64,000 nt of DNA from Catalimonadaceae bacterium JC749 (GTDB lineage: Bacteria; Bacteroidota; Bacteroidia; Cytophagales; Cyclobacteriaceae), in assembly GCA_021730635.1 (NCBI GenBank), contig JAJNNC010000001.1, positions 868,001 through 932,000 on the forward strand, in the 5' to 3' direction. A model generated the notes under the pieces. The model ran no database searches. It saw nothing but the letters and a program-made list of their open reading frames with translations, and was not told the origin of the DNA. Positions 43,701 through 51,194 of the stretch are shown one piece after another (position 1 is the stretch's first letter; each line of letters begins with the position of its first letter). The position numbers and the translations under genes were made by a program.

Positions 43701-43969
43701 TGTATCCTTTGATATTGGAGAAAAGTTTCCAGGCACAATTCCTGATTCCGATGGCCATTTCCGTGGCCTATGGCGTCATGTTCGGCACTTTGATCATCCT
43801 GCTTTTCTTTCCCATATTTATCTTGGCCTTCAATGATATAAAATTGCTGGTAAACCGTGGTTTGGTGAGACTGAACAAATTTATCAATCCGGAAGAACCT
43901 GTCTATATGCCGAATCCGGAGGACGTGGAACCCGCCATTATAGAGCAAAGAAGGCTGCAAAAATTATAA
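40751..43969 (+). CDS. RND family efflux transporter permease (AcrB-like)
   Basis: A 1072-residue proton-driven inner-membrane pump. It has the N-terminal membrane helix (RYPIWANAILVLIIIFGVLG), two large periplasmic loops (about 35-330 and 560-860) and two bundles of transmembrane segments. Proton-relay residues are seen in ILVDDGIVIAENVYTHAERG (TM4 Asp pair), while TM10 has ALSGVIINDAVVMLDKYN. Length is normal. Substrate cannot be predicted: it could be drugs, detergents or lipids. It is followed by the TolC gene after a 96-nt gap holding a hairpin. Confidence 0.94.
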   Translation: MRKVVEFFVRYPIWANAILVLIIIFGVLGYINVKMSFFPELPPREITVQVAYPGASPEEMEEGITIKVEEALKGITGIEEVTSVSSENSAYITILTRDEYDVDEVLMEVKNAVDGINSYPVGAEQPVVIKDRAGGSSRAAFLTLRGGNDLKVLKDKAEMIEDDLLNSGVVSQVSVFGYPDLEISVEVSEDNLSRYGLTFLQVANAIRFNNRDISGGSIKTLEEEIRIRANAKENAPEEIGRIILRANPDGSNLLLRDIANIKMQFADTPNRSYSNGQTAVSISIEKLPEEDLQEISEFLNGYIDTFNAQNENFELFASFDFNSLLQQRVDLLMSNGAVGLILVLVCLGLFLSVRLSFWVALGIPISFLGMFIVGNLAGITINMLSLFGMILVVGILVDDGIVIAENVYTHAERGKTPIKAAVDGTVEMLPAVFTSVTTTIIAFIPLMLLDNEGFTTEMAIVVIACLAFSLVEAFFVLPSHLSTGKALLKKEGRPNKDRIRGALDRAIKYTRDHIYGSFLKLLIRWKWISVTIPIVLFMTVLGLIQGGLIKSTIFPSIPFDNFNVTLVLKPGTRENITEEYLKRFEQAVWEVDEEIKKERNSEESLIKTVDLNVGSSGGRGASVERGGHTGHLQINLIDMEEIEDISSFEIAARVRQKIGPVPEAQKYNVGGQNRFGTPFSLSLLSSNLENLMAAKEEVNAEIAKLASLKDIVDNTATGQRELQLQLKPKAYFLGFSQADITNQIRQAFFGEEAQRLIIGTDEVRVWVRYPEEDRLTISQLESMKIKDTGGNEYPLQELADYSIDRGVMNINHFNGKREVRIEADLVDPYEPVPPIIEKVQTEILPPILSKYPSVTYSFEGQQRRSARTVDSFAKVFPVAFIMMILTITLSFRSLYQAILILLLIPFGLMCAAIGHGIHGQPISMLSMYGMIALSGVIINDAVVMLDKYNQNLTEGMTVEEAAHNAGTSRFRAILLTSITTVAGLYPLILEKSFQAQFLIPMAISVAYGVMFGTLIILLFFPIFILAFNDIKLLVNRGLVRLNKFINPEEPVYMPNPEDVEPAIIEQRRLQKL

Positions 43970-43988
43970 GCTGATGCACCTGAAACAT

Positions 43989-44028
43989 AATGCCGGATAT
44001 TAGATCATAAAATTTGATATCTGGCATT
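43989..44028 (+). other. Intercistronic hairpin between RND pump and TolC genes
   Basis: AATGCCGGATAT (43989-44000) pairs with ATATCTGGCATT (44017-44028), 12 bp with one G-T pair and a 16-nt loop; no T run follows. It lies inside an operon and may stabilise or partly attenuate the transcript. Confidence 0.5.
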
Positions 44029-44064
44029 CACTATTAATGTCAGTATTTATCAAAACATTCTACC

Positions 44065-45435
44065 ATGTCAAACTTTACCAGAGCCAGCATATTTTTGATT
44101 TTTTCCTGCTTTTTTATTTTTTCTCTCCGCTTACGGGCGCAGGATTCTCTTTCTTTATCCGGAGCCATCCAAACGGGTCTGGCCAATAATTTTGACATAC
44201 AAATAGAGAAACTGAATGTAGAGATTGCTGAAAACAACAATACCTGGGGTGCAGCAGGCCGTTATCCTACCATCATCTTCAGTATCTCTCAGAATAACAA
44301 CTTCCGGGATGTGGTCAACCCTGCCAGTTTCCTGCAAGGACTTACCATTTCGAATGATATAGGCCCTAGCATCAGTGTCAATTGGATACTTTTTAACGGG
44401 TTCAGTGTGAGTATCAGCCGGGAAAGACTGCAAAAATTACAGGAGTTGAGCATGGGCAATGCACAGGTAGTTGTAGAAAATGCCATTCAGGCAATCATTC
44501 TGGCCTATTACACTACTATTTTAGAAGCAGAGCAGCTTTCTGTGCTTGAAAAAGTCTTTACACTGTCGAAAGACAGATACGAATATGTTAAACTCAAGGG
44601 AGAATTGGGGAGCGCTGTTACTTTTGATATCCTGCAGGAACAAAACGCCTACCTGACCGATTCTTCCAACTACGTAACCCAGGAAGTTAATTTTCGAAAT
44701 GCCCGGCGGAATCTGAATCTGTTGATGGGTGTGGATATTGATACGGAATATGGTTTGACAAATGATCTTGATGTGCAAACGCAAGAGTATGGCTTAGAGG
44801 ATTTGTATGATAAAATGATTGCCAGCAACAGCAATCTGCAAAACCAGTTCTTAAATCTTCAGATTCTGCAAACTGAAACCCGCCTGGCCAAAACCGAACT
44901 CTATCCGCAACTCAGTTTGAACCTGGGCGGCTCTTATAACTGGGCTCGCCAGGACCTGTCACAGGCAGATTTAGCTTTTTCTGATCCTGATAACCCCAGG
45001 CCTCCGGTAAGCCAGACCCGCACGGGCAACTATGCAGCGGGGTTCACCCTAAGCTACCTGCTCTTTGATGGAGGCCGCGTGAAAAGAACTATTGAGAATG
45101 CCTATACACAGGAAAGAGTAGGGCAATTGCAGATTGATCAATTAAAATTGAGTTTAAAGAACGAGCTGATTGCTTCTTATGACCTGTATAATGTACGGAA
45201 GAAGTTGCTCAATATTTCACAGCAAAATGTGGAAAGTGGAGAGTTAAACCTGCAACTGGCAGAAGAAAGATATAAAAACGGAACCATCAACTCCTTCGAC
45301 TACCGCGACATTCAGATCAACTATTTGAATGCTGCATTGAGTAATCTGCAGGCTAAATATAACCTGATAGATGCTGAAACTGAGTTATTGAGGCTCACAG
45401 GAGGAATTGTCCAGGAGTATGAAAATATAAATTGA
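44065..45435 (+). CDS. TolC family outer-membrane efflux protein
   Basis: A 456-residue outer-membrane channel for the RND pump. The signal peptide covers about residues 1-26 (ending LRAQD). Two repeated outer-membrane-efflux domains follow, with the long periplasmic helices (QTGLANNFDIQIEKLNVEIA; KLSLKNELIASYDLYNVRKK) and strand-forming segments such as LSLNLGGSYNWAR. LAEERYKNGTINSFDYRDIQ is a typical TolC repeat motif. It follows the pump gene and is 22 nt before DoxX. Confidence 0.93.
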   Translation: MSNFTRASIFLIFSCFFIFSLRLRAQDSLSLSGAIQTGLANNFDIQIEKLNVEIAENNNTWGAAGRYPTIIFSISQNNNFRDVVNPASFLQGLTISNDIGPSISVNWILFNGFSVSISRERLQKLQELSMGNAQVVVENAIQAIILAYYTTILEAEQLSVLEKVFTLSKDRYEYVKLKGELGSAVTFDILQEQNAYLTDSSNYVTQEVNFRNARRNLNLLMGVDIDTEYGLTNDLDVQTQEYGLEDLYDKMIASNSNLQNQFLNLQILQTETRLAKTELYPQLSLNLGGSYNWARQDLSQADLAFSDPDNPRPPVSQTRTGNYAAGFTLSYLLFDGGRVKRTIENAYTQERVGQLQIDQLKLSLKNELIASYDLYNVRKKLLNISQQNVESGELNLQLAEERYKNGTINSFDYRDIQINYLNAALSNLQAKYNLIDAETELLRLTGGIVQEYENIN

Positions 45436-45457
45436 AAGCTGTAAAGGTAAATTTTGT

Positions 45458-45865
45458 ATGGGAACATTAACTTCAGGGAAAACAATTAATTTCCATCTGG
45501 GGCTTCTGATTTTACGGGTAGGCATCGGTAGTGTGTTTATGGGTCATGGAGCGCCCAAACTTTATTTTGGTCAGGAATATTGGGAAATCCTTGGAAAGAA
45601 CATGCAACTTATCGGGATAGATTTTGCGCCTGCCTTTTGGGGCCTGATGGCAGGAGTGGCGGAGTTTGGTGGCGGTCTATGTCTGATGCTGGGTGTTTTC
45701 TGGATTCCCGCCTGTTTGCTCATGATATTTACCATGCTGATAGCTACCTCTTCTCATATCGCTAATGGAGATAGTCTTTCCTACATCTTGCACCCGGTAG
45801 AAGCCTGTTTCACCTTTATCAGCCTGATCTTTATCGGGGCAGGAAAGTACAAACTCGGAAAATAA
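45458..45865 (+). CDS. DoxX family membrane protein
   Basis: A 135-residue inner-membrane protein with four hydrophobic segments (GLLILRVGIGSVFMGHGAPKL; GLMAGVAEFGGGLCLMLGVF; ACLLMIFTMLIATSSHI; CFTFISLIFIGAGKY). RVGIG...GHGAPKL and EFGGGL are the DoxX signature. Members occur in oxidative-stress and respiratory complexes, but function is not fixed. It lies 22 nt after tolC and 13 nt before the second D-aminoacylase gene, probably in one transcript. Confidence 0.88.
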   Translation: MGTLTSGKTINFHLGLLILRVGIGSVFMGHGAPKLYFGQEYWEILGKNMQLIGIDFAPAFWGLMAGVAEFGGGLCLMLGVFWIPACLLMIFTMLIATSSHIANGDSLSYILHPVEACFTFISLIFIGAGKYKLGK

Positions 45866-45878
45866 AGTTGATGCCATC

Positions 45879-47423
45879 ATGAAATTATGTTATGTCCTGA
45901 GCAGCTGTTTATTGCTTTCTATTGCCTGCTCGCAGGAACCTTCTGCTTTTGAACAATTTCTGCAACAGCAGCCTACCCGCTCATTTGATGTGTTGATTAC
46001 CCACGGAGAGATTATAGACGGCACAGGAAAGGAGGCTTACCCGGCGGATGTACTGATACAGGCTGACACTATTGTTTATATTGGTATGGTAGATACCGCC
46101 CAAATTGAGGTATCTAAGCGCATTGATGCAACCGGCAGAACTATCACGCCTGGGTTTATTGACACGCATGCTCATGGTAATCCGCTGGAAACGCCTGGCT
46201 TCTCAAATTTTCTGGCGATGGGTGTTACCACTATTTGCCTGGGACAAGATGGCAGCAGTCCTGAAAATATGCATACCTGGATGCAGCAGGTAGCTGATAC
46301 CATACCGGGTGTTAATGTTGCCATGTTTGTAGGGCACGGTAGTTTACGGACACAGTCTGGCATTCAATACAATCCCAACCCAACTGCAGAACAGCTCGGA
46401 AAGCTTGGACAGCTTTTAAAAGATCAACTGGAAGCGGGCTGCTTTGGTATGTCTACCGGCCTGGAGTATGTACCGGGTGTTTACGCATCAGAAGAGGAAT
46501 TGGAATCTCTGGCTAAAATTGTGGGAGAGAAAGGTAAATTAATTAGTAGTCATATCCGCAATGAAGATGACGATGCCGTAGAAGCCTCCATTCGGGAGCT
46601 ACTCAGGCAAGGAACGTATTGCCCCGTCCACGTGTCGCACCTTAAAGTGGTTTATGGGAAAGGTGCTGAGAGAGCGGAAGAGATTCTGCAATTGCTGGCG
46701 GATGCCCGAAAACGAGGGATAAAAGTGACAGCCGATGTATATCCTTATACCGCCAGTTATACAGGCATTAGTATTGTTTTTCCTGAATGGGCTTTACCTC
46801 CCCACAACTACCAGCAAGTGGTTGCACAAAAACGGCAGGAGCTGTCCACATTTTTACGAAATAAAGTGAATCAACGCAATGGGCCGGAAGCTACGCTGTT
46901 AGGCACCGCGCCTTATGCAGGAAAGACATTGGCCCAGGTAGCAGCAGAGAAAAATAAATCCTTTGAAGCAGTGCTCATTGACGATATACAGCCTGGTGGA
47001 GCCTCTGGTGCTTATTTTGTCATGGATGATAGCTTACAGGCCCGTTTCCTGGCCGACTCCCTGGTGATGGTCTGCTCGGATGGTAGTCCTACTTCCCGTC
47101 ATCCTCGTGGACATGGCACTTTTGCCAGGATCATAGAAGATTTTGTCGTGAAAGACAGTTTACTAAGCCTGGAAGAAGCTGTCAGAAAAATGACTTCACT
47201 CTCTGCACAAACGATAGGCATTGAAAAAAGAGGGTTATTGAAACCCGGCTATCAGGCCGATATCCTGGTCTTTGATCCACAAAAGATACACGCTACGGCT
47301 ACGTATGAAAACCCTTTCCAGTTGGCTGAGGGATTTAGCTATGTGTTGGTCAATGGAGCAATAAGCCTGGAAAATGGGGAAATATCTAATGAACGGCATG
47401 GTCTGTTGTTAAAGAGATATTAA
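45879..47423 (+). CDS. D-aminoacylase family amidohydrolase lipoprotein
   Basis: A 514-residue paralogue of the protein at 33816. The lipobox is SIAC (Cys17). Unlike that paralogue it keeps the metal motif PGFIDTHAHGN (DxHxH). Other ligand regions are SSHIRNEDD, VHVSHLKVVYG and VCSDGSPTSRHPRGHGTF; the last is the substrate-side motif of N-acyl-D-amino-acid deacylases. It probably releases D-amino acids from N-acyl or peptide-like substrates in the periplasm. It is the last gene of the efflux operon and overlaps the convergent parvulin gene by 4 nt. Confidence 0.9.
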   Translation: MKLCYVLSSCLLLSIACSQEPSAFEQFLQQQPTRSFDVLITHGEIIDGTGKEAYPADVLIQADTIVYIGMVDTAQIEVSKRIDATGRTITPGFIDTHAHGNPLETPGFSNFLAMGVTTICLGQDGSSPENMHTWMQQVADTIPGVNVAMFVGHGSLRTQSGIQYNPNPTAEQLGKLGQLLKDQLEAGCFGMSTGLEYVPGVYASEEELESLAKIVGEKGKLISSHIRNEDDDAVEASIRELLRQGTYCPVHVSHLKVVYGKGAERAEEILQLLADARKRGIKVTADVYPYTASYTGISIVFPEWALPPHNYQQVVAQKRQELSTFLRNKVNQRNGPEATLLGTAPYAGKTLAQVAAEKNKSFEAVLIDDIQPGGASGAYFVMDDSLQARFLADSLVMVCSDGSPTSRHPRGHGTFARIIEDFVVKDSLLSLEEAVRKMTSLSAQTIGIEKRGLLKPGYQADILVFDPQKIHATATYENPFQLAEGFSYVLVNGAISLENGEISNERHGLLLKRY

Positions 47424-47806
47424 TCCTTAATGAGTATATGCCGGGTATGATACCTGTCTTCCTGTTTCTCCATGAGTTGAATGATATGGTAACCAAATTT
47501 AGTTTTCAATGGATGGGATATTTCACCGGACATGAGTTGAAGTGCTGCGTTTTCATAGGCAGATACAAACTGGCCTATACTTGCAAATCCTAAGTCACCT
47601 CCAGTCGCAGCAGAACCTGGATCATCGGAATGTTTTTGGGCTAATTTGGTAAATTCAGCACCATTCATCAGTTGTTTACGTATTTTTTCTGCTTTCTTCC
47701 ATACCTTCCTTTCCTGCTTTTGTACAGGCATTTTTTGTGCAAACGCATAGCTACTAGACAATATGCACATGAGGAATAAACAGATATAATACGAATGTCT
47801 GTTCAT
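47420..47806 (-). CDS. Secreted parvulin-type peptidyl-prolyl isomerase, apparently circularly permuted
   Basis: A 128-residue exported protein; signal peptide residues 1-23 (ending SYAFAQ). The parvulin core is clear: GAEFTKLAQKHSDDPGS, TGGDLGFASIGQFVSAYENA, GEISHPLKTKFGYHIIQL. The first strand of a normal parvulin domain (consensus RHILI) is missing at the N terminus, which goes straight into the first helix, while a matching segment HTRHILIKD forms the extreme C terminus. This is the order expected of a circular permutation, or of a fragment cut from a tandem-domain ancestor. It is 6 nt after the Uma2 gene and may help fold outer-membrane proteins. Confidence 0.87.
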   Translation of the reverse strand: MNRHSYYICLFLMCILSSSYAFAQKMPVQKQERKVWKKAEKIRKQLMNGAEFTKLAQKHSDDPGSAATGGDLGFASIGQFVSAYENAALQLMSGEISHPLKTKFGYHIIQLMEKQEDRYHTRHILIKD

Positions 47807-47812
47807 ATGATT

Positions 47813-48415
47813 TTATTGAATACCTCTTTCAGCAAGGAGTGCTGCAATGTTGATAGAAAGATCAGGTAATAGCGCTATAGATTTATCCCAGTCCGTAGTA
47901 AACCAGTCCTGATTAGGCATTGCAACCATTACCTTCTTACTTTCTGTAGCTACCCAGACTACTTTTTCTGTACCAAATTCTAATAGTTTACTGGTCTTTT
48001 GATGGTAGTAATCCATGGGATTCACAAATTGACTCATATCGGCTTTAGTATCCACTTCAATGGCTATTTTAGGAGCTATAGATAGATATTGATTGGTAAG
48101 ACTTTCTGGCTTCAGAATATGTGTTTCATAGATACCAATATCGGTGGATAGATTATTTTTTTTACTGAGATGCAAACCAGCTTCATTAGTAATTACTTCG
48201 TATCGATCTTCAGCAAGATGCTTAAATATGTATCGTAGAATACTAGATACGATAATCGCTTGTAGTCCACTGCTTCCCATAATATCTTCTAGTGTTTTTT
48301 CTTTACGAAGTACCTCTTGAAAACCACGATAAGGAATAGATTTACCTTCCAACACCTCATAAACTAAGTACTTAGGTATTTTAATAGTTTTGGGTTTATC
48401 TATAGTAATGTTCAT
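47813..48415 (-). CDS. Uma2 family (DUF820) putative restriction-endonuclease-fold protein
   Basis: A 200-residue protein of the Uma2/DUF820 family, a PD-(D/E)XK nuclease-like fold abundant in cyanobacteria and some Bacteroidota. Visible elements: the central DIGIYETHIL strand with the first Asp, IAPKIAIEVDTKADM (Glu and Lys of the nuclease core), and the C-terminal GTEKVVWVATESKKVMV strand pair. Function is unknown; nuclease activity is inferred from fold only. It has its own ATG 63 nt after the end of the DUF3891 gene, and precedes the parvulin gene by 6 nt. Confidence 0.85.
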   Translation of the reverse strand: MNITIDKPKTIKIPKYLVYEVLEGKSIPYRGFQEVLRKEKTLEDIMGSSGLQAIIVSSILRYIFKHLAEDRYEVITNEAGLHLSKKNNLSTDIGIYETHILKPESLTNQYLSIAPKIAIEVDTKADMSQFVNPMDYYHQKTSKLLEFGTEKVVWVATESKKVMVAMPNQDWFTTDWDKSIALLPDLSINIAALLAERGIQ

Positions 48416-48478
48416 AACTGCCGGGGAAATGATTTTTACAAATTAGAAAAAATAAAGGAAAGGATAAAGTTTTTGAAG

Positions 48479-49204
48479 TTAGCGATGAAAATACCAGACT
48501 TTCTCATACAGTTCAGCATGATCCAGCGCTTCATACAGTGCCTGGTCACTATTAAATGACAATTGATTTAGATGAAAGGCTTCTGCTGTCACCTGAAATT
48601 GATTCATCTCAAAAGGCCAGGGTTCTACAGAAATGACATTTTCTTCTTTCTCAAAAATAAAACACCTTTGTCCAATAGGATCTTTGCCTAATTCCAGTCT
48701 TCTACCGCCAGCAGGTACTTCATCCTTGCATAACACTAAAGAGCAGGCATCGCATAAAAACATGAGACGATAGGCACGCTGGGCTTCCTCTTTTTTCACT
48801 GAGAGCGCACGCCTGAGTTTGCTTTGGTAGGTTTGCTGTTCGTCTAGAAATTCATTTACGGCCTGACTGTCGCCCCTCAGTTTTTCATACAAAGCGGAAG
48901 TATGCATTGAAGTCAGTAAGGCAATCCAACGGGAACGATAGCGGGCATTGTCCACTACTTTCTTGGCCTGTTCTAAATCAAGTTCCCGCAAGGTAAAGTC
49001 CATAGGAGCACCTGCTGCGGTCAGATGTTCGCCTTTTCTCCAATCCCGCTGTCCGTCATCATGATCCACAATAGCAGCAAGCGTTTCTGTCCATCGGTCA
49101 GGCCGCTGAGTATTCTTCCATTGCATGGCCAACTGCCCAGCCAGCAGCGCATGGGCACGTTGAAAGATAATATCCCAACCCTTTTCTGTCGAGTTAACGA
49201 TCAT
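48479..49204 (-). CDS. DUF3891 family protein
   Basis: A 241-residue soluble protein of the DUF3891 family. The N-terminal part has His and Asp residues in an HD-like arrangement (QRAHALLAGQLA, IVDHDDGQRDW), followed by a helical region (DNARYRSRWIALLTSMHTSALYEK) and a Cys-containing segment (LFCDAC-like, LFLCDACSLVLC). The HD-like pattern suggests a metal site but no activity is known. Its start overlaps the disulfide oxidoreductase gene by 4 nt, so the two are translated together. Confidence 0.82.
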   Translation of the reverse strand: MIVNSTEKGWDIIFQRAHALLAGQLAMQWKNTQRPDRWTETLAAIVDHDDGQRDWRKGEHLTAAGAPMDFTLRELDLEQAKKVVDNARYRSRWIALLTSMHTSALYEKLRGDSQAVNEFLDEQQTYQSKLRRALSVKKEEAQRAYRLMFLCDACSLVLCKDEVPAGGRRLELGKDPIGQRCFIFEKEENVISVEPWPFEMNQFQVTAEAFHLNQLSFNSDQALYEALDHAELYEKVWYFHR

Positions 49205-50589
49205 ACTGTCATGAACAGATTATTGAGTGACTCTGCCAGCGTTGGATGCGGAAATACACCATCGCGAATCTGCTGGTATGTTAACCCTCCCATCATCGCT
49301 ATCAGCAAGGCAGAGGCAATTTCTCCCCCCTCCATACTTACAATAGAAGCCCCTATGATTTTGTCATTACTTTCATCAATAAGCGCTTTCATAAAACCGG
49401 CCGTGTGGCCTGTCTCTATGCCTCGGGCTACCTTTTCCATAGGCAATTTGGCCACTTTATATCGAATGCCTTTGTCCTTGGCTTGTTTTTCGGTGAAGCC
49501 GGCTCTGCCTAGCTGTGGATCGGTAAACACTGTGTAGGTAAGAATTCTATCCTGTATGGAGGCCCCTCCGTCACCTAAAAGATTTTGTTTAACAACCTTA
49601 TAATCATGGTAGCTGATGTGGGTAAACTGAGGCCCTCCTTTTACATCTCCTAAAGCATAAATACCTGTAATATTGGTTTCCAGCTTATCATTTACCTGTA
49701 TATGTCCTTCACTGTCTGTCTTGATCCCTGTTTTTTCCAGCTGCAATGCCTTAGTATTTGGCATCCGCCCCGTAGCGATGAGCAGATGTGAACCGGAGAA
49801 ATTCTTTTGGCTGCCCGAAAAACTTCCTGAAAGGGTCATACCTTCTTTAGTTTTATTGACAGCATTCACCTGACTATTGAGATAGATCTTTATTCCTTCC
49901 TGCTGAAGGATGTCAGTCAGCACTTCCGATACATCAGGATCTTCATGAGGCGCTATCCGGTCGTCCTGTTGAAAAATGCTTACTTCACTCCCGAACCTTC
50001 TGAACATCTGGGCAAATTCCAATCCTATATACCCGCCCCCTAAAATGAGCAAATGAGCCGGCAGTTCCTCCAACTCCAAGATAGTGGTATTGTCCAGGTA
50101 ATCTACCTGGTCTAATCCTTCAATATCGGGGATGAGGGTACGAGAACCCGTATCTATGAATATTTTATCAGCGCTTAGCTTTCTGGTTTTTCCTTGTCGA
50201 AGTTCAACTTCTATCACTTTATGGTCAATAAAACGAGCTGTACCGTATATTAAATCGAGTTTTTCCTGCTTTTCCAGTCCATCTTTTGAGCTATTGCGAA
50301 ACATCTCTACAATCTCTTTTTTCCTGTTTATCACTTTCTTCATATCCACCTGAGGCTTCTCCGTTTTGATACCATAAGGAGCCGCATGGCGTACTGTATG
50401 GGCTACCTGTGCAGAAGCTATCATGGTTTTGGTGGGTGTACAGCCTGTGTTGATACAAGTACCTCCTATTAGATTTTTCTCAACCATAACTGTTTTCATG
50501 CCCTGCTCAGCCAATGCTTTCGCCAAAGGATTTCCCGCCTGTCCGGAGCCAATCACTATAGCGTCAAATGTTTCAATATCCTGTGTCAT
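49201..50589 (-). CDS. FAD-dependent pyridine nucleotide-disulfide oxidoreductase (MerA/Lpd-like)
   Basis: A 462-residue flavoenzyme. FAD-binding GSGQAGNP (residues 14-21), redox-active Cys45 and Cys50 in GTCINTGCTPTKT, NAD(P)H-binding LGGGYIGLEFAQMF, second FAD motif IYALGDVKGGPQFTH, and the C-terminal dimer domain with PHPTLAESL (the His-Glu pair of lipoamide dehydrogenases) are all present. Such proteins are often annotated mercuric reductase, but the N-terminal HMA domain and the C-terminal Cys-Cys of MerA are absent, and no mer genes are nearby. The substrate disulfide or other acceptor is unknown. Confidence 0.88.
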   Translation of the reverse strand: MTQDIETFDAIVIGSGQAGNPLAKALAEQGMKTVMVEKNLIGGTCINTGCTPTKTMIASAQVAHTVRHAAPYGIKTEKPQVDMKKVINRKKEIVEMFRNSSKDGLEKQEKLDLIYGTARFIDHKVIEVELRQGKTRKLSADKIFIDTGSRTLIPDIEGLDQVDYLDNTTILELEELPAHLLILGGGYIGLEFAQMFRRFGSEVSIFQQDDRIAPHEDPDVSEVLTDILQQEGIKIYLNSQVNAVNKTKEGMTLSGSFSGSQKNFSGSHLLIATGRMPNTKALQLEKTGIKTDSEGHIQVNDKLETNITGIYALGDVKGGPQFTHISYHDYKVVKQNLLGDGGASIQDRILTYTVFTDPQLGRAGFTEKQAKDKGIRYKVAKLPMEKVARGIETGHTAGFMKALIDESNDKIIGASIVSMEGGEIASALLIAMMGGLTYQQIRDGVFPHPTLAESLNNLFMTV

Positions 50590-50806
50590 ACCATGTGGAT
50601 TAATAGAGAAAGGCTTGAAGATTCATCCAAATAAGAACCCTCTTACTTTCTGGAGTAGAAAAGCAAATTACTACTTTAACTGCCCTTCATGCATTATGTT
50701 GGGCTGCTCCTGACAAAGTTTTTGTTTATGAAAAATTTAGAGGGAAGGTGCAAACAAATATATTGTTTAACCATTTATATAGATCAGGTAAACAAAAATT
50801 ACAGAT

Positions 50807-51142
50807 ATGGCAGATAAATCTAAAGAAGACATCTACAAAGAATTTAATAAAAACGTCAATATGAGTCCTTCAGAAATAGAGAAATGGCTGCAATCTGAAG
50901 AGTCCAATGCTGTGGGCCAGAATAGTGGCGATGGTGAATCTATTGGCAGAAAGTCAGCCAAGCAAATCATAGACATTAAGAAGAAAAAGAAGGAGGATCT
51001 GACAGACAGCGATTATAAGCATATGCAAAAAGTAAATTCTTACGTCAGCCGGCATACTGCCCAGAAACCATCAGGAGATATTAAAGAATCCAACTGGCGA
51101 TATAGCCTGAAAAACTGGGGGCACGACCCTTTAAAGAAATAA
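50807..51142 (+). CDS. DUF3140 family small protein
   Basis: A 111-residue, very charged, soluble protein. VNMSPSEIEKWLQSEESNAVGQ, GESIGRKSAKQIIDI, and the C-terminal WRYSLKNWGHDPLKK are hallmark blocks of DUF3140, a family present in many soil and marine bacteria. Function unknown; a DNA-associated or stress role is sometimes guessed but not visible here. It stands alone on the plus strand between divergent and convergent neighbours. Confidence 0.85.
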   Translation: MADKSKEDIYKEFNKNVNMSPSEIEKWLQSEESNAVGQNSGDGESIGRKSAKQIIDIKKKKKEDLTDSDYKHMQKVNSYVSRHTAQKPSGDIKESNWRYSLKNWGHDPLKK

Positions 51143-51194
51143 ACAAAGGCAGACTGACAGCATCAAAAAGAGGCCTAGTTAGCTTTTATAAGAT

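Noticed and set aside
41674-43960. Antisense open frames opposite the RND permease (41674-42273, 43280-43960)
   Set aside because: Composition mirrors the RND codons; no recognisable protein features.
45879-47423. Second D-aminoacylase as a recent duplicate of the gene at 33816
   Set aside because: The two differ widely in length and catalytic motifs, so they look like old paralogues or separate acquisitions, not a local duplication.
49201-50589. Mercury-resistance function
   Set aside because: The protein lacks the HMA domain and C-terminal Cys pair, and no merR, merT or merP is nearby.
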